From an uncultured Mediterraneibacter sp. (lineage in GTDB: Bacteria; Bacillota; Clostridia; Lachnospirales; Lachnospiraceae): a DNA stretch of 64,000 nt. The first letter of the stretch is position 1, and the number at the start of each line of letters is the position of its first letter. The translations under genes were made by a program, and so were the position numbers. This document shows, one piece after another, positions 8,782 through 17,070 of the stretch. Under the pieces are notes generated by a model. The model worked only from the letters and a program-made list of their open reading frames with translations, had not been told where the DNA came from and ran no database searches. Location of the stretch: the NCBI GenBank assembly GCA_944381935.1, contig CALWMN010000005.1, positions 108,053 through 172,052 on the forward strand, in the 5' to 3' direction.

Positions 8782-9912
8782 CTAATAATTTCCAAGTATC
8801 TTGAGGTTTCTCGCCTCTTCCCTAAGCCCCCTTATCGCATTCTTCACTGCCGGCTCTTCCATATTGCCGTCAAAATCTACGAAAAAACAGTATTCCCATT
8901 TTTTCCCCTCCACCGGCCTCGATTCAATCTTGCTCATATTCAGGTCATTATAGATAAAATGAGACAGGATATTGTACAGGGAACCGCTCGTATGCGGCAC
9001 TTCAAAACGGATGCTGATCTTGGATGCGTCCTTAAGAAATATCTTCTGATTCGTCACGACAATAAACCTTGTAGAATTATCCGGTTCGTTGTTAATCCGG
9101 TCCACAAGCACCTCCAGCCCGTGCACCCTGGCTGCATAAGCGCTGCACACTGCCGCCTGTGCCTGGTCCTGGTCTTTGAGCACTTTTCTGGCCGCAATGG
9201 CAGTATTTACAACGCTGATCTTCTGCCAGTCCGAATGTCCGTCGAGAAACCGCGACGTCTGCATCAGCGCCTCTGTCTTTGAATAGACTCTTTTGATATC
9301 GGAAAGCTCTGTCCCCGGAAGCCCGGCCAGTGTATGGACAACCGGGAGAATCGTCTCTGCCACAATGTAATTTTCAAATTCATCCAGAAGGTCATACATC
9401 TCGTTGACCGGACCTGCGGAAGAATTTTCGATCGGAAGGACAGCGTAGTCCGCCGCCCCTTCCTCGATGGCTTCCATCGCCTCCCGGAAGGTTCTTACAT
9501 GGAAACTGTTGACAGTCTCCCCGAAATATTGGTGCATGGCCGCCTGCCCATACGCCCCTTCTGTCCCCTGAAACACAACCCTCGCATTTTCAGCGTCAAG
9601 AGAGTCCACCCGGATAAAAGGAAGCCTTCCCAGGGCGCCCGCCTCGACGAGCTGACGGTACTGGAGTTTCCGGCTCATGGACATAAGCTGCTTATATAAC
9701 TCCTGTATCCCTTTCTTATTAAAATCCCCCTGTACTTTTGAAGCAACCTCGGAGAGTTTTTCTTTCTCACGCTGGCTGTCATACACCTTCCGGCCTGCCT
9801 TTACTTTATATTCCCCCACCTGCTCACAGACTTCCATCCGCCTCTGATACAGGTCGGCAATCTGGTTATCAATTTTATCGAGCTGTTCTCTTAATTCTTC
9901 CAGTGCCGCCAT
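8782..9912 (-). CDS. pheA: bifunctional chorismate mutase / prephenate dehydratase
   Basis: This enzyme converts chorismate to prephenate and then phenylpyruvate for phenylalanine synthesis. The 376-residue fusion has an AroQ-type chorismate mutase (about 1-90, LREQLDKIDNQIADLYQRRM), prephenate dehydratase (about 108-285, with FQGTEGAYGQAA, ENSSAGPVNE and the NSTRFIVV signature) and a C-terminal ACT domain (about 295-376) with SKIESRPVEG, the phenylalanine-binding ESRP motif. Feedback inhibition is therefore expected. I see no T-box or attenuator in the 120-bp leader, but a TATACT -10 candidate lies at 9985-9990. Confidence 0.95.
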   Translation of the reverse strand: MAALEELREQLDKIDNQIADLYQRRMEVCEQVGEYKVKAGRKVYDSQREKEKLSEVASKVQGDFNKKGIQELYKQLMSMSRKLQYRQLVEAGALGRLPFIRVDSLDAENARVVFQGTEGAYGQAAMHQYFGETVNSFHVRTFREAMEAIEEGAADYAVLPIENSSAGPVNEMYDLLDEFENYIVAETILPVVHTLAGLPGTELSDIKRVYSKTEALMQTSRFLDGHSDWQKISVVNTAIAARKVLKDQDQAQAAVCSAYAARVHGLEVLVDRINNEPDNSTRFIVVTNQKIFLKDASKISIRFEVPHTSGSLYNILSHFIYNDLNMSKIESRPVEGKKWEYCFFVDFDGNMEEPAVKNAIRGLREEARNLKILGNY

Positions 9913-10036
9913 TTCTGTCCTCTCCTTTCACGCGGCATGAAGGATCTCTTTACAGTTCTGCCTTTCTGCGCGCCGCTGCCTTCCAGTATAATACATTTCA
10001 TGCATAAAATCTACACCCCCGATCCATACTTTTCTT

Positions 10037-10417
10037 ATGATGAAGAATAAATTTATTTTATGTGGTATGCTCGGATGGTGCATGGAAATCATTTTTACCG
10101 GCCTTGGTTCACTCAGGAGAAATGAACACAGCCTGACGGCCCGCACATCGATCTGGATGTTTCCCATCTATGGGATGGCATGTTTCCTCACGCCGCTTTG
10201 CCGCCTTCTGAAAGGGAAAAATCCCTTTATCCGCGGCAGCGTCTATACATGCTGTATTTTTGCAGGAGAATATGTCTCCGGCAGCGTCTTAAAGAAGTAC
10301 AGGGCATGTCCCTGGGACTACAGTTCGGCAAAATACAACATAAAGGGCGTCATACGTCTGGACTATGCCCCTCTCTGGTTCGGGGCAGGGCTGCTGTTTG
10401 AAAAAATCATACGGTAA
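10037..10417 (+). CDS. small membrane protein, putative ABC transporter permease (CmpB-like)
   Basis: The 126-residue protein has about three hydrophobic segments and contains GWCMEIIFTGL, MFPIYGMACFLTP, FAGEYVSGSVLKK and CPWDYS. These resemble the PF06541 group called ABC_trans_CmpB. Despite the name there is no sign of a transporter partner nearby, so a transport role is unproven. No clear ribosome-binding site precedes the double ATG at 10037-10042, so the exact start is uncertain. It is divergent from pheA. Confidence 0.65.
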   Translation: MMKNKFILCGMLGWCMEIIFTGLGSLRRNEHSLTARTSIWMFPIYGMACFLTPLCRLLKGKNPFIRGSVYTCCIFAGEYVSGSVLKKYRACPWDYSSAKYNIKGVIRLDYAPLWFGAGLLFEKIIR

Positions 10418-10421
10418 GCTG

Positions 10422-10450
10422 TTGAAAATCAGAGCGATTTAGTATATGAT
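10422..10450 (+). promoter_or_regulatory. sigma-A-type promoter for nitroreductase-pyrBI
   Basis: TTGAAA and TATGAT are separated by exactly 17 bp and lie 62 bp upstream of the nitroreductase start. It probably also serves pyrB-pyrI, since only 38 bp separate nitroreductase and pyrB. Confidence 0.65.
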
Positions 10451-10464
10451 AAATGAAGATCAGG

Positions 10465-10486
10465 CAGGCCTTTTCTATAGGGCCTG
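10465..10486 (+). promoter_or_regulatory. short leader hairpin upstream of nitroreductase
   Basis: CAGGCC pairs with GGCCTG around a 10-base loop, followed by TTTGTTA, between the promoter and the ribosome-binding site GGGAGG. It has the shape of a weak terminator or attenuator. It could equally be chance. Confidence 0.3.
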
Positions 10487-10512
10487 TTTGTTAAAGAAAG
10501 GGAGGAACGCAT

Positions 10513-11049
10513 ATGAATATGGCAGAATGTATGAAAACGCGCAGAAGCATACGCAAGTATAAACCGGACCCGGTTGACCATTCTCTGATTGATTCTATTG
10601 TTTCGATGGCATCTTATTCCCCTTCCTGGAAAAACACTCAGATCACCCGTTACACTGCAATTGAAGACTCTTCTCTTCTTAGAGAAATTGCAGACAGATT
10701 TACCCCTGATTACAATTCAAATATTATACGGCAGGCTCCCATGCTGATTGCAGTCACCATCATAAAGGGACGCAGCGGCTTTGAACGCGACGGTTCCTTT
10801 TCCACCAGAAAAGGGGACCGCTGGCAGATGTTCGATGCGGGCGCGGCGTGCCAGTCATTCTGCCTTGCCGCCTGGGAAAAGGGTCTTGGCACTGTTATCA
10901 TGGGGATTTTTGATGAGGACGGGATCACGAAGCTTCTACATATTCCACAGGAGCAGGAGCTGGCAGCGTTGATCGCTGTCGGGTGGCCGGATGCCGCACC
11001 AGAAGCTCCCGGGAGGAAAGCTGTGGGAGATTTGATTCAATACAGATAA
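10513..11049 (+). CDS. nitroreductase family protein
   Basis: The 178-residue protein opens with [20 protein letters not shown], the FMN-phosphate-binding R-S-I-R-x-Y/F motif of nitroreductases. It contains [10 protein letters not shown] and the C-terminal [13 protein letters not shown] and ALIAVGWP segments typical of the family. It is a probable FMN-dependent NAD(P)H oxidoreductase; the natural substrate cannot be predicted. GGGAGG precedes the ATG by eight bases. It is the first gene in a likely operon with pyrB and pyrI, with no obvious pathway link to them. Confidence 0.85.
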   Translation: MNMAECMKTRRSIRKYKPDPVDHSLIDSIVSMASYSPSWKNTQITRYTAIEDSSLLREIADRFTPDYNSNIIRQAPMLIAVTIIKGRSGFERDGSFSTRKGDRWQMFDAGAACQSFCLAAWEKGLGTVIMGIFDEDGITKLLHIPQEQELAALIAVGWPDAAPEAPGRKAVGDLIQYR

Positions 11050-11087
11050 AACATGTGGCAGGCATCTGTCACGCAAGGAGGTTATTT

Positions 11088-12008
11088 ATGAGACATTTGA
11101 TGAGTCCGCTGGACTTCTCAGTGGAGGAACTCGACAAACTGCTGGATCTGGCACAGGATATTGAGGCCGATCCCGCAAAATACTCGCATGCATGCGAGGG
11201 AAAGAAGCTTGCTACACTGTTCTATGAACCGAGTACACGCACGCGCTTAAGCCATGAAGCGGCAATGCTCAATCTCGGGGGCAGTGTGATGGGATTTTCT
11301 TCTGCGGATTCCAGTTCCGCTTCAAAGGGCGAAAGCGTGTCCGATACGATCCGTACAGTCTCCTGCTATGCGGACATCTGTGCCATGCGGCATCCAAAGG
11401 AAGGGGCACCGATGGTGGCGTGCCAGCACTCTTCTATCCCTGTCATCAACGCGGGGGACGGCGGACACCAGCATCCGACCCAGACCCTGACAGACCTTCT
11501 GACGATCCGGAATCTGAAGGGCAGGCTCTGTGACATGACGATCGGCTTATGCGGCGACCTGAAATTCGGGCGGACCGTCCATTCCCTGATCAACGCGCTG
11601 GTAAGATATAAGGGCATCCGTTTCATCCTGATCTCACCGGAAGAATTAAGGCTTCCCGAATACATACGGCACGATGTGCTGGATAAGAATGACATCTCCT
11701 ACGAAGAAGTTGTGCGCCTGGAAGATGCGATGCCCCATCTGGATATCCTTTACATGACCAGGGTCCAGAAAGAGCGTTTCTTCAACGAAGAAGATTACGT
11801 CCGTATGAAGGACTTCTACATCCTTGACAGGTCAAAGATGAAACTCGCCCCGGAAGACATGTATGTGCTCCATCCGCTTCCGAGGGTAAATGAGATTGCC
11901 GTTGAAGTGGATGACGATCCCCGTGCCGCATATTTCCGCCAGGTTCAGTATGGCGTCTATGTGCGTATGGCATTGATTTTGACACTGCTTGATATACACG
12001 TGGATTAA
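11088..12008 (+). CDS. pyrB: aspartate carbamoyltransferase catalytic subunit
   Basis: PyrB joins carbamoyl phosphate and aspartate in the first committed step of pyrimidine synthesis. The 306-residue protein has the carbamoyl-phosphate signature [23 protein letters not shown] and [10 protein letters not shown] strong ribosome-binding site, AAGGAGG six bases before the ATG at 11088, sets the start. The open frame reaches further upstream but that part overlaps the nitroreductase end. With pyrI 20 bp downstream it forms the regulated, holoenzyme type of ATCase. No PyrR attenuator is visible in the short leader. Confidence 0.97.
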   Translation: MRHLMSPLDFSVEELDKLLDLAQDIEADPAKYSHACEGKKLATLFYEPSTRTRLSHEAAMLNLGGSVMGFSSADSSSASKGESVSDTIRTVSCYADICAMRHPKEGAPMVACQHSSIPVINAGDGGHQHPTQTLTDLLTIRNLKGRLCDMTIGLCGDLKFGRTVHSLINALVRYKGIRFILISPEELRLPEYIRHDVLDKNDISYEEVVRLEDAMPHLDILYMTRVQKERFFNEEDYVRMKDFYILDRSKMKLAPEDMYVLHPLPRVNEIAVEVDDDPRAAYFRQVQYGVYVRMALILTLLDIHVD

Positions 12009-12028
12009 GAAAGGAAAGAGGAAGAAAA

Positions 12029-12472
12029 ATGGTAAAAAACACTTTGAATGTCGGACGTATTTCGGAAGGCTTCGTTCTCGACCATATAGAAGCCGGGCGC
12101 AGCATGGACATCTATAAATACCTGCACCTGGACAAGCTGGACTGCTGTGTCGCGATCATCAAAAACGCCAAAAGCAGTAAAATGGGCAAAAAGGATATCA
12201 TGAAGATCGAGTGCCCCATCGACTTTATGGACCTGGATATTCTTGGCTTTATCGACCATAATATCACTGTCAATATTGTTGAAAATGAGGAGATCGTCGA
12301 GAAAAAGCAGCTCACTCTCCCCAAAGAGATCAAAAATGTAATCCGCTGCAAGAACCCCCGGTGCATTACTTCCATCGAACAGGGGCTGGAGCACATCTTT
12401 GTTCTCACTGACGAGGAAAACCAGATTTACAGATGCAAATACTGCGAAGAAAAATACAGGCGGAGAAGTTAA
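12029..12472 (+). CDS. pyrI: aspartate carbamoyltransferase regulatory subunit
   Basis: PyrI carries the nucleotide effector site and links catalytic trimers in the ATCase holoenzyme. The 147-residue protein has the N-terminal allosteric domain (MVKNTLNVGRISEGFVLDHIEAG begins it) and a C-terminal zinc domain with four cysteines in CKNPRC and CKYC. It follows pyrB directly and is the last gene before a strong terminator. Confidence 0.96.
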   Translation: MVKNTLNVGRISEGFVLDHIEAGRSMDIYKYLHLDKLDCCVAIIKNAKSSKMGKKDIMKIECPIDFMDLDILGFIDHNITVNIVENEEIVEKKQLTLPKEIKNVIRCKNPRCITSIEQGLEHIFVLTDEENQIYRCKYCEEKYRRRS

Positions 12473-12495
12473 GCTTCCACGGACGGAAAAAGAAT

Positions 12496-12536
12496 GTGCC
12501 CGCGAAGGAGATTCCTTCACGGGCACGCTCTTTTTT
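12496..12536 (+). terminator. intrinsic terminator after pyrI
   Basis: A 14-bp stem (12496-12509 with 12513-12526, one mismatch, 3-base loop) is followed by GCTC and a run of six T. It ends pyrBI and separates it from the convergent aroF. Confidence 0.88.
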
Positions 12537-12557
12537 CCTTCCTTTTCCATATGGACC

Positions 12558-13589
12558 CTAACATTCCTCCGCAATCTTAAGGAGCAGTCTTTCTGTATCC
12601 TCCCATCCAAGACAGGGGTCTGTGATGGATTTTCCGTAAACCCTGTTTTCATCAATCCTCTGGCATCCTTCCCTGAGATAGCTCTCAATCATGACACCCT
12701 TGATCAGCTTTTTCAGTTCAGGATTATATTTTCTGCTGTGGAGCACTTCACTGACGATCCTGATCTGCTCGCGGAACTGCTTATCTGAATTGGAATGGTT
12801 TGCATCTATGATTGCGGAGGGATTCTCCAGTTCTCTTTCCTGATACATGTTCAGAAGCCGCACCAGGTCTTCGTAGTGATAGTTGGGAATACAGGTCCCG
12901 TACTTATCAACTCCGCCCCGCAGGATGACATGGGCCAGGGCATTTCCATCTGTTGTGACATCCATTCCCCTGTAGATAAAGGTGTGGGAACTCTGTGCAG
13001 CTTTGACAGAATTGAGCATCACAGAAAAATCACCGCTGGTAGGATTCTTCATTCCGACCGGGATATCCATGCTGCTGGCAGTCAGCCGGTGCTGCTGGTT
13101 TTCCACAGATCTCGCTCCAACCGCCTCGTAGGAGAGAATGTCATCCAGATAGCTTCTGTTCTCCGGATACAGCATCTCATCCGCGGCAGTCAGGCCGCTC
13201 TCACTGATTGCCCTGGTATGCATCTTGCGGATCGCAATAATTCCCGCCAGCAGATCCGGAGCCTGGTCGGGTTCCGGCTGATGGAGCATCCCTTTATATC
13301 CCTCCCCCGTTGTGCGCGGCTTGTTCGTATAGATCCTTGGTATGAGCATCAGTCTGTCCGACACCTTTTCATTGACCTTGGCCAGCCTGCCCACATATTC
13401 ACAGACTGCCTCTTCGTTGTCTGCCGAACACGGTCCCACAATCACGACAAATTTATCTGACTTTCCTGTAAATATCTCCCTGATCTCCCGGTCTCTCTCT
13501 TCCTTGATCTGTATGATCTCAGGAGAAAGGGGGTATTCTGCTTTCAAAACTGCCGGGAGCGGCAGCTCTGCGTTTATCTTCATTCCCAT
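12558..13589 (-). CDS. aroF: 3-deoxy-7-phosphoheptulonate synthase (class I)
   Basis: This enzyme condenses phosphoenolpyruvate and erythrose 4-phosphate in the first step of the shikimate pathway. The 343-residue protein has the AroFGH-type features VIVGPCSADN, RIYTNKPRTTGEGYKGM, GARSVENQQHR, MKNPTSGD and DANHSNSDKQ. A ribosome-binding site AGGAG lies ten bases before the ATG at 13589; an alternative ATG is at 13583. It is monocistronic as far as visible. The allosteric type (Tyr, Phe or Trp) cannot be fixed from sequence here, so the symbol is generic. Confidence 0.93.
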   Translation of the reverse strand: MGMKINAELPLPAVLKAEYPLSPEIIQIKEERDREIREIFTGKSDKFVVIVGPCSADNEEAVCEYVGRLAKVNEKVSDRLMLIPRIYTNKPRTTGEGYKGMLHQPEPDQAPDLLAGIIAIRKMHTRAISESGLTAADEMLYPENRSYLDDILSYEAVGARSVENQQHRLTASSMDIPVGMKNPTSGDFSVMLNSVKAAQSSHTFIYRGMDVTTDGNALAHVILRGGVDKYGTCIPNYHYEDLVRLLNMYQERELENPSAIIDANHSNSDKQFREQIRIVSEVLHSRKYNPELKKLIKGVMIESYLREGCQRIDENRVYGKSITDPCLGWEDTERLLLKIAEEC

Positions 13590-13644
13590 GTTTCACCTGC
13601 TCCTGTCATCTCTCTTTTTCAGTCTGTGATGGTAAATAACAAAA

Positions 13645-14047
13645 GTGTTAAGTAAGACGATAAGCCGGGTTCTGTCGTTGGACAATCATCTGTCTAGGCA
13701 CGCCGTTACCGACGTGCTCGAGCGACCTACCTGAGACGTGACGGGCAGCCACATTGCCTCTCTTTGGTCTTGCTTCGGATGGGGTTTACATGTGCCCTCC
13801 CTGTTACCAGGAAGGCGGTAGTCTCTTACACTGCCTTTCCACCCTTACCCGGGCAGATGGATGGGGATACAGCAAAGAACGGGACGCTGCATCCCCATCC
13901 ATCTGCCCGGGCGGTTTATTTCTGTTGCACTGGCCTTGGAGTCACCTCCACCGGACGTTATCCGGCATCCTGCCCTGTGAAGCCCGGACTTTCCTCGTCT
14001 GCTGCCTTTCGGCGCCTGCAGCCGCGATTGCCTGTCTTACTTAACAC
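13645..14047 (-). ncRNA. rnpB: RNase P RNA component, bacterial type A
   Basis: The minus strand carries the catalytic RNA of RNase P. Its ends form P1, a perfect 14-bp helix between 14034-14047 (5') and 13645-13658 (3'). Near the 5' end GAGGAAAGTCCGGGC is the universal P RNA core, followed by ACAGGGCAGGATGCC and a GGTAAGGGTG-like segment. AGACCAAAGAGAGG and the 3' AACCCGGCTTAT are also present. The arrangement fits type A rather than Bacillus type B. Its P12 arm is exceptionally long (13848-13911). A T-rich run follows P1. Confidence 0.95.
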
Positions 14048-14055
14048 AGTATTTG

Positions 14056-14084
14056 ATTATACTAAGAAAAAGAAAAAAAGTCTA
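14056..14084 (-). promoter_or_regulatory. promoter for RNase P RNA
   Basis: On the minus strand TAGACT (14079-14084) and a consensus TATAAT (14056-14061) are 17 bp apart. The predicted start would fall within a few bases of the P1 helix. The -35 overlaps the end of rnhA. Confidence 0.6.
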
Positions 14085-14552
14085 CCCCTCATCTGCAATC
14101 AGATCCCCGCTATCCGCCGCCGTTGTGGCAAGCTCATCACAGCGCTCATTCTGCGGATGCCCGTCATGGCCCTTGACCCAGTGAAAGGTCGTGCTGTGAG
14201 GTTCTTTTGCAGCCAGGAGCCGTTTCCAGAGATCGACATTCTTGACCGGTTCGTTCTTTCCCCTCTTCCATCCCTTCTTGATCCATCCATCCACCCAGTG
14301 CTGGTTGAACGCATTGACCACATACTGGGAATCCGAATAGACCTCCACATCGCACGGGCGGTTTAATGCCTCCAGCCCCGCAATCACTGCCATCAGCTCC
14401 ATCCTGTTGTTCGTTGTCCTAACATATCCCTGGGACAGTTCCTTTACGTGGAGCTGTCCCTTTGCATCCACATATTCCAGTATTGTCCCGTATCCTCCGG
14501 GTCCGTCCGGATTTCCCCGGGCAGCGCCGTCTGTATATATTTTTACATGCAT
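14082..14552 (-). CDS. rnhA: ribonuclease HI
   Basis: RNase HI cuts RNA in RNA-DNA hybrids, removing primers and R-loops. The 156-residue protein has the acidic active site: [17 protein letters not shown] (first Asp), [10 protein letters not shown] (Glu), VYSDSQYVV (second Asp) and the late [21 protein letters not shown] contains the flexible His loop. AAGGAAG precedes the ATG at 14552. The longer frame to 14675 overlaps the metallo-beta-lactamase gene and has no conserved sequence. Confidence 0.94.
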   Translation of the reverse strand: MHVKIYTDGAARGNPDGPGGYGTILEYVDAKGQLHVKELSQGYVRTTNNRMELMAVIAGLEALNRPCDVEVYSDSQYVVNAFNQHWVDGWIKKGWKRGKNEPVKNVDLWKRLLAAKEPHSTTFHWVKGHDGHPQNERCDELATTAADSGDLIADEG

Positions 14553-14577
14553 ATTTTCTTCCTTTCTCTGTTTTCCC

Positions 14578-15261
14578 TCATAGGAGAAAACTCTGGCCTT
14601 CTCTTTCAATCCGTACGATCCTGTCCCTGTATCCCCGGGTGCACTCCTCCAGGGCAAGCCTGTCAAATATCTCATAATTATCCCAAAAATGCATGGGAAA
14701 CACTTTCTTCGTGTCGGTCCGCCTCATGAAGCAGTCCAGCCCCAGGCAGTACTGTTCCCCCAGCCTCGGGTCCACCGGGACGAATGCTGCGTCGATCTTT
14801 TCTTCCTGAAGCTTATTGATCTCAGCCTGGTAGGCGCGCCTCATTGCCGTATTATATTCCTCCGGCTCCCCTTCCCAGTGCCACCAGTTCAGATCTCCGG
14901 CATGGTAGATGGTCCGGCCGTAATGATGCACGAGAAAGGCAACACCCTCATCTGTGGAGCGCAGCGTGCGTACCGTACATCCAAACACGCTGATCTCTTC
15001 ATTCGGCTGCATGGAAAGGATATCCGCCCCTCCCCCTACGGCAATATCTGAGGACAAGATAAACCGGATTTGTGGAAAACGCTCCCTCAATGTAAAAATC
15101 TCTTTCCTGTAATGGTCATAATGTGCATGGCTTGCAAATACAAGAAGCTTTTTCCCCGTATCCGTTTTCGGAAGCCCACCCTTATAATAGTCAAACAGGA
15201 AGCAGATCTCTTCCATCTCAAGAAGAAAGCCGCTGTGCCCTAGATAAGTCACTCTCATCAT
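14578..15261 (-). CDS. metallo-beta-lactamase fold hydrolase (UlaG-like)
   Basis: The 227-residue protein has the metal motif HAHYDH (about residue 45) and an N-terminal [15 protein letters not shown] strand typical of UlaG/L-ascorbate-6-phosphate lactonase-like proteins. [10 protein letters not shown] supplies the third metal-binding region, and a C-terminal [11 protein letters not shown] contains a further His. The substrate is unknown. It overlaps the MogA-like gene by 4 bp (ATGA), so the two are probably co-translated. RNase H follows 25 bp later. Confidence 0.85.
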   Translation of the reverse strand: MMRVTYLGHSGFLLEMEEICFLFDYYKGGLPKTDTGKKLLVFASHAHYDHYRKEIFTLRERFPQIRFILSSDIAVGGGADILSMQPNEEISVFGCTVRTLRSTDEGVAFLVHHYGRTIYHAGDLNWWHWEGEPEEYNTAMRRAYQAEINKLQEEKIDAAFVPVDPRLGEQYCLGLDCFMRRTDTKKVFPMHFWDNYEIFDRLALEECTRGYRDRIVRIEREGQSFLL

Positions 15262-15722
15262 AAGCTCATCGTCTCCACCACCTGCACGATTTCCGGCAGG
15301 ATATATTCCATATTTTCCTTCGCCATCTTTGCGCTCTCGGGAAGATTGACCAACATGGTCTTCTTTCGGATCCCCGCCGCTGACCGGTCAAGAATAGCCT
15401 TTTTGGAATGACGGATATTATACGCTCTGAGCGCCTCCGGTATGCCGGGAAGAAGCCGGTCTGCCACATCCATGAGCGCATCCGGCGCGCAGTCCTTCTC
15501 CGTATATCCCACTGCTCCCGTGGTCAAAATCAGATCCACCGAATCAGAATCTGCCAGACGCTCCATGACAGATGACGCCACGCTTCTGTCCTGAGGCAGC
15601 ACTCCTGCCGCCTTCACCTCAAATCCAACCTGCTCGAGCATTCTCTTGAGGGCACTTGCCGCCGCACTCTCTGCTTTTGCCCTGTATGCCCCTGTATCCA
15701 ATGTAAATATTGCTGCTTTCAT
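15258..15722 (-). CDS. MogA/MoaB-family molybdopterin-binding-domain protein
   Basis: The 154-residue protein has the molybdopterin-binding fold pattern: a first strand AAIFTLDTGAY, then LILTTGAVGYTEKDCAPDAL where canonical MogA has GGTGxxxRDxTPEA, and later RKKTMLVNLPESAKMAKENM equivalent to the NLPG region. The deviation from GGTG suggests a specialised or divergent function. I see no other molybdenum cofactor genes in the window. The ATG at 15722 is nine bases from AAGGGG and is preferred to a GTG at 15728. It is coupled to the downstream metallo-beta-lactamase gene. Confidence 0.78.
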   Translation of the reverse strand: MKAAIFTLDTGAYRAKAESAAASALKRMLEQVGFEVKAAGVLPQDRSVASSVMERLADSDSVDLILTTGAVGYTEKDCAPDALMDVADRLLPGIPEALRAYNIRHSKKAILDRSAAGIRKKTMLVNLPESAKMAKENMEYILPEIVQVVETMSL

Positions 15723-15781
15723 CTTCACGTACCCCTTTCATTTTTCTCATCCCGGTATCCCCTCACACCGGGCGAAGCTTT

Positions 15782-17059
15782 TTATCCCAGAATCCTTCTG
15801 GCTATCTCATTTGCCTTTTCGTATATCCTCTCCGGCTGGCAGTCCAGGAAAAACTCTCCATCCTGGTAAAGGATTTTCCCTCCGACCATTGTCATCTTTA
15901 TATTTTGTTTGCTTCCGCTGTAGACCACATTTTTCTCAACATTCTGAAGCGGCTGCATATTCGGCTGCATCAGATCAATCATGATCAGATCGGCTTTCTT
16001 TCCTTCGCTGAGTGTATCGCACTCCGGAAGCCCCATCGCGCGTGCGCCGTTTACCGTCGCCATCTTCAGGACCTCCATTGCCGGAACCGCCTCGGGATCA
16101 TCACACAACACTTTCTGAAGTCCTGTCACGAGGAACATCTCCCGGAACATATCCAGGCAGTTATTGCTGGCAGGTCCGTCCGTTCCGATCGCCACCGGTA
16201 TCCCCATGCCAAGATAGCGCTTCACCGGTGCAATCCCGCTTGCAAGCTTTAAGTTCGATGCGGGATTCGTCACGACATACAGCTTTTTGTCCCTTATGAT
16301 ACTGAAATCCCCGTCATCCATATGGACGCCGTGGAACAATCCGCCTCCGTACTCAAAAAGTCCGAGCGAATCCATATATGCCACCGGTGTCATGCCTGTC
16401 CTCTCCCGGCATCCTTCTACTTCCTTCTTCGTCTCGGAGCAGTGCACGTAGACCGGAAGCTTATATTTCTTTGCAAGATGCGCGATCTTTTCCATCAGCT
16501 CGCGGCTTGTCGTGTACTCGGCATGGAATCCAAGCTGATAGGAGACCAGGCGGCTTTTGTCCTGGTTATACGTGTGATAATCCGCTTCCACCTGTTCGAT
16601 TGTCCCGCCAAAATCATTGATGCTCTCACAAAATACATTACGGAAGCCACATTCTTCCACTGCCCTTGCACCTGCTGCCCTGTGCATGTACATATCAAAG
16701 ATCGAAGTCACGCCGCTTGTCAGGTATTCCATAACTGCAAGCTTAGTCAGCCAGTATACATCTTCCCCTGTAAGCTTTGCCTCTGCTGGAAAAACACGGG
16801 TGTTCAGCCACTCGTCCAGCTTCATGTCATCTGCGTGGGACCGGAGAAATGTCATGGCGGAATGGGTATGGGCGTTTTTAAATCCCGGCATCAGGAGATT
16901 CCCTCCCGCGTCGACCTCCCGGTCCCATGTTTCTTCTCCTGCTTCTCTTTTTGGTCCTACGTATATGATTGTATCCCCGTCGATCCATATCTCACCATCG
17001 AAGATCCTTTTTTTCTCTTCCATCGTAAGTATCCGTGCGTTGTAGATTCTCGTTTTCAT
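15782..17059 (-). CDS. amidohydrolase, probable S-adenosylhomocysteine/methylthioadenosine-type deaminase
   Basis: The 425-residue protein belongs to the MtaD/SsnA branch of the amidohydrolases, which deaminate adenosine-like or related substrates. It shows the metal site HTHSAMTFLRSHADD, then HAEYTTS, VYVHCSETKKEVE, FHGVHMDD and GTDGPASNNCLDMF. The C-terminal composite domain follows. The ATG at 17059 has AAGGAG six bases upstream; a GTG at 17074 overlaps the upstream gene's stop but is unlikely. It directly follows a purine nucleoside phosphorylase, supporting purine nucleoside salvage. The exact substrate is not established. Confidence 0.87.
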   Translation of the reverse strand: MKTRIYNARILTMEEKKRIFDGEIWIDGDTIIYVGPKREAGEETWDREVDAGGNLLMPGFKNAHTHSAMTFLRSHADDMKLDEWLNTRVFPAEAKLTGEDVYWLTKLAVMEYLTSGVTSIFDMYMHRAAGARAVEECGFRNVFCESINDFGGTIEQVEADYHTYNQDKSRLVSYQLGFHAEYTTSRELMEKIAHLAKKYKLPVYVHCSETKKEVEGCRERTGMTPVAYMDSLGLFEYGGGLFHGVHMDDGDFSIIRDKKLYVVTNPASNLKLASGIAPVKRYLGMGIPVAIGTDGPASNNCLDMFREMFLVTGLQKVLCDDPEAVPAMEVLKMATVNGARAMGLPECDTLSEGKKADLIMIDLMQPNMQPLQNVEKNVVYSGSKQNIKMTMVGGKILYQDGEFFLDCQPERIYEKANEIARRILG

Positions 17060-17070
17060 CTGTCTCTCCT

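Noticed and set aside
13590-13644. T-box or attenuator upstream of aroF (and in the pheA leader)
   Set aside because: The short leaders contain no T-box core sequence or leader peptide with repeated aromatic codons.
13754-14366. Plus-strand open frames over the RNase P RNA
   Set aside because: This DNA encodes the structured RNase P RNA and the start of rnhA on the other strand.
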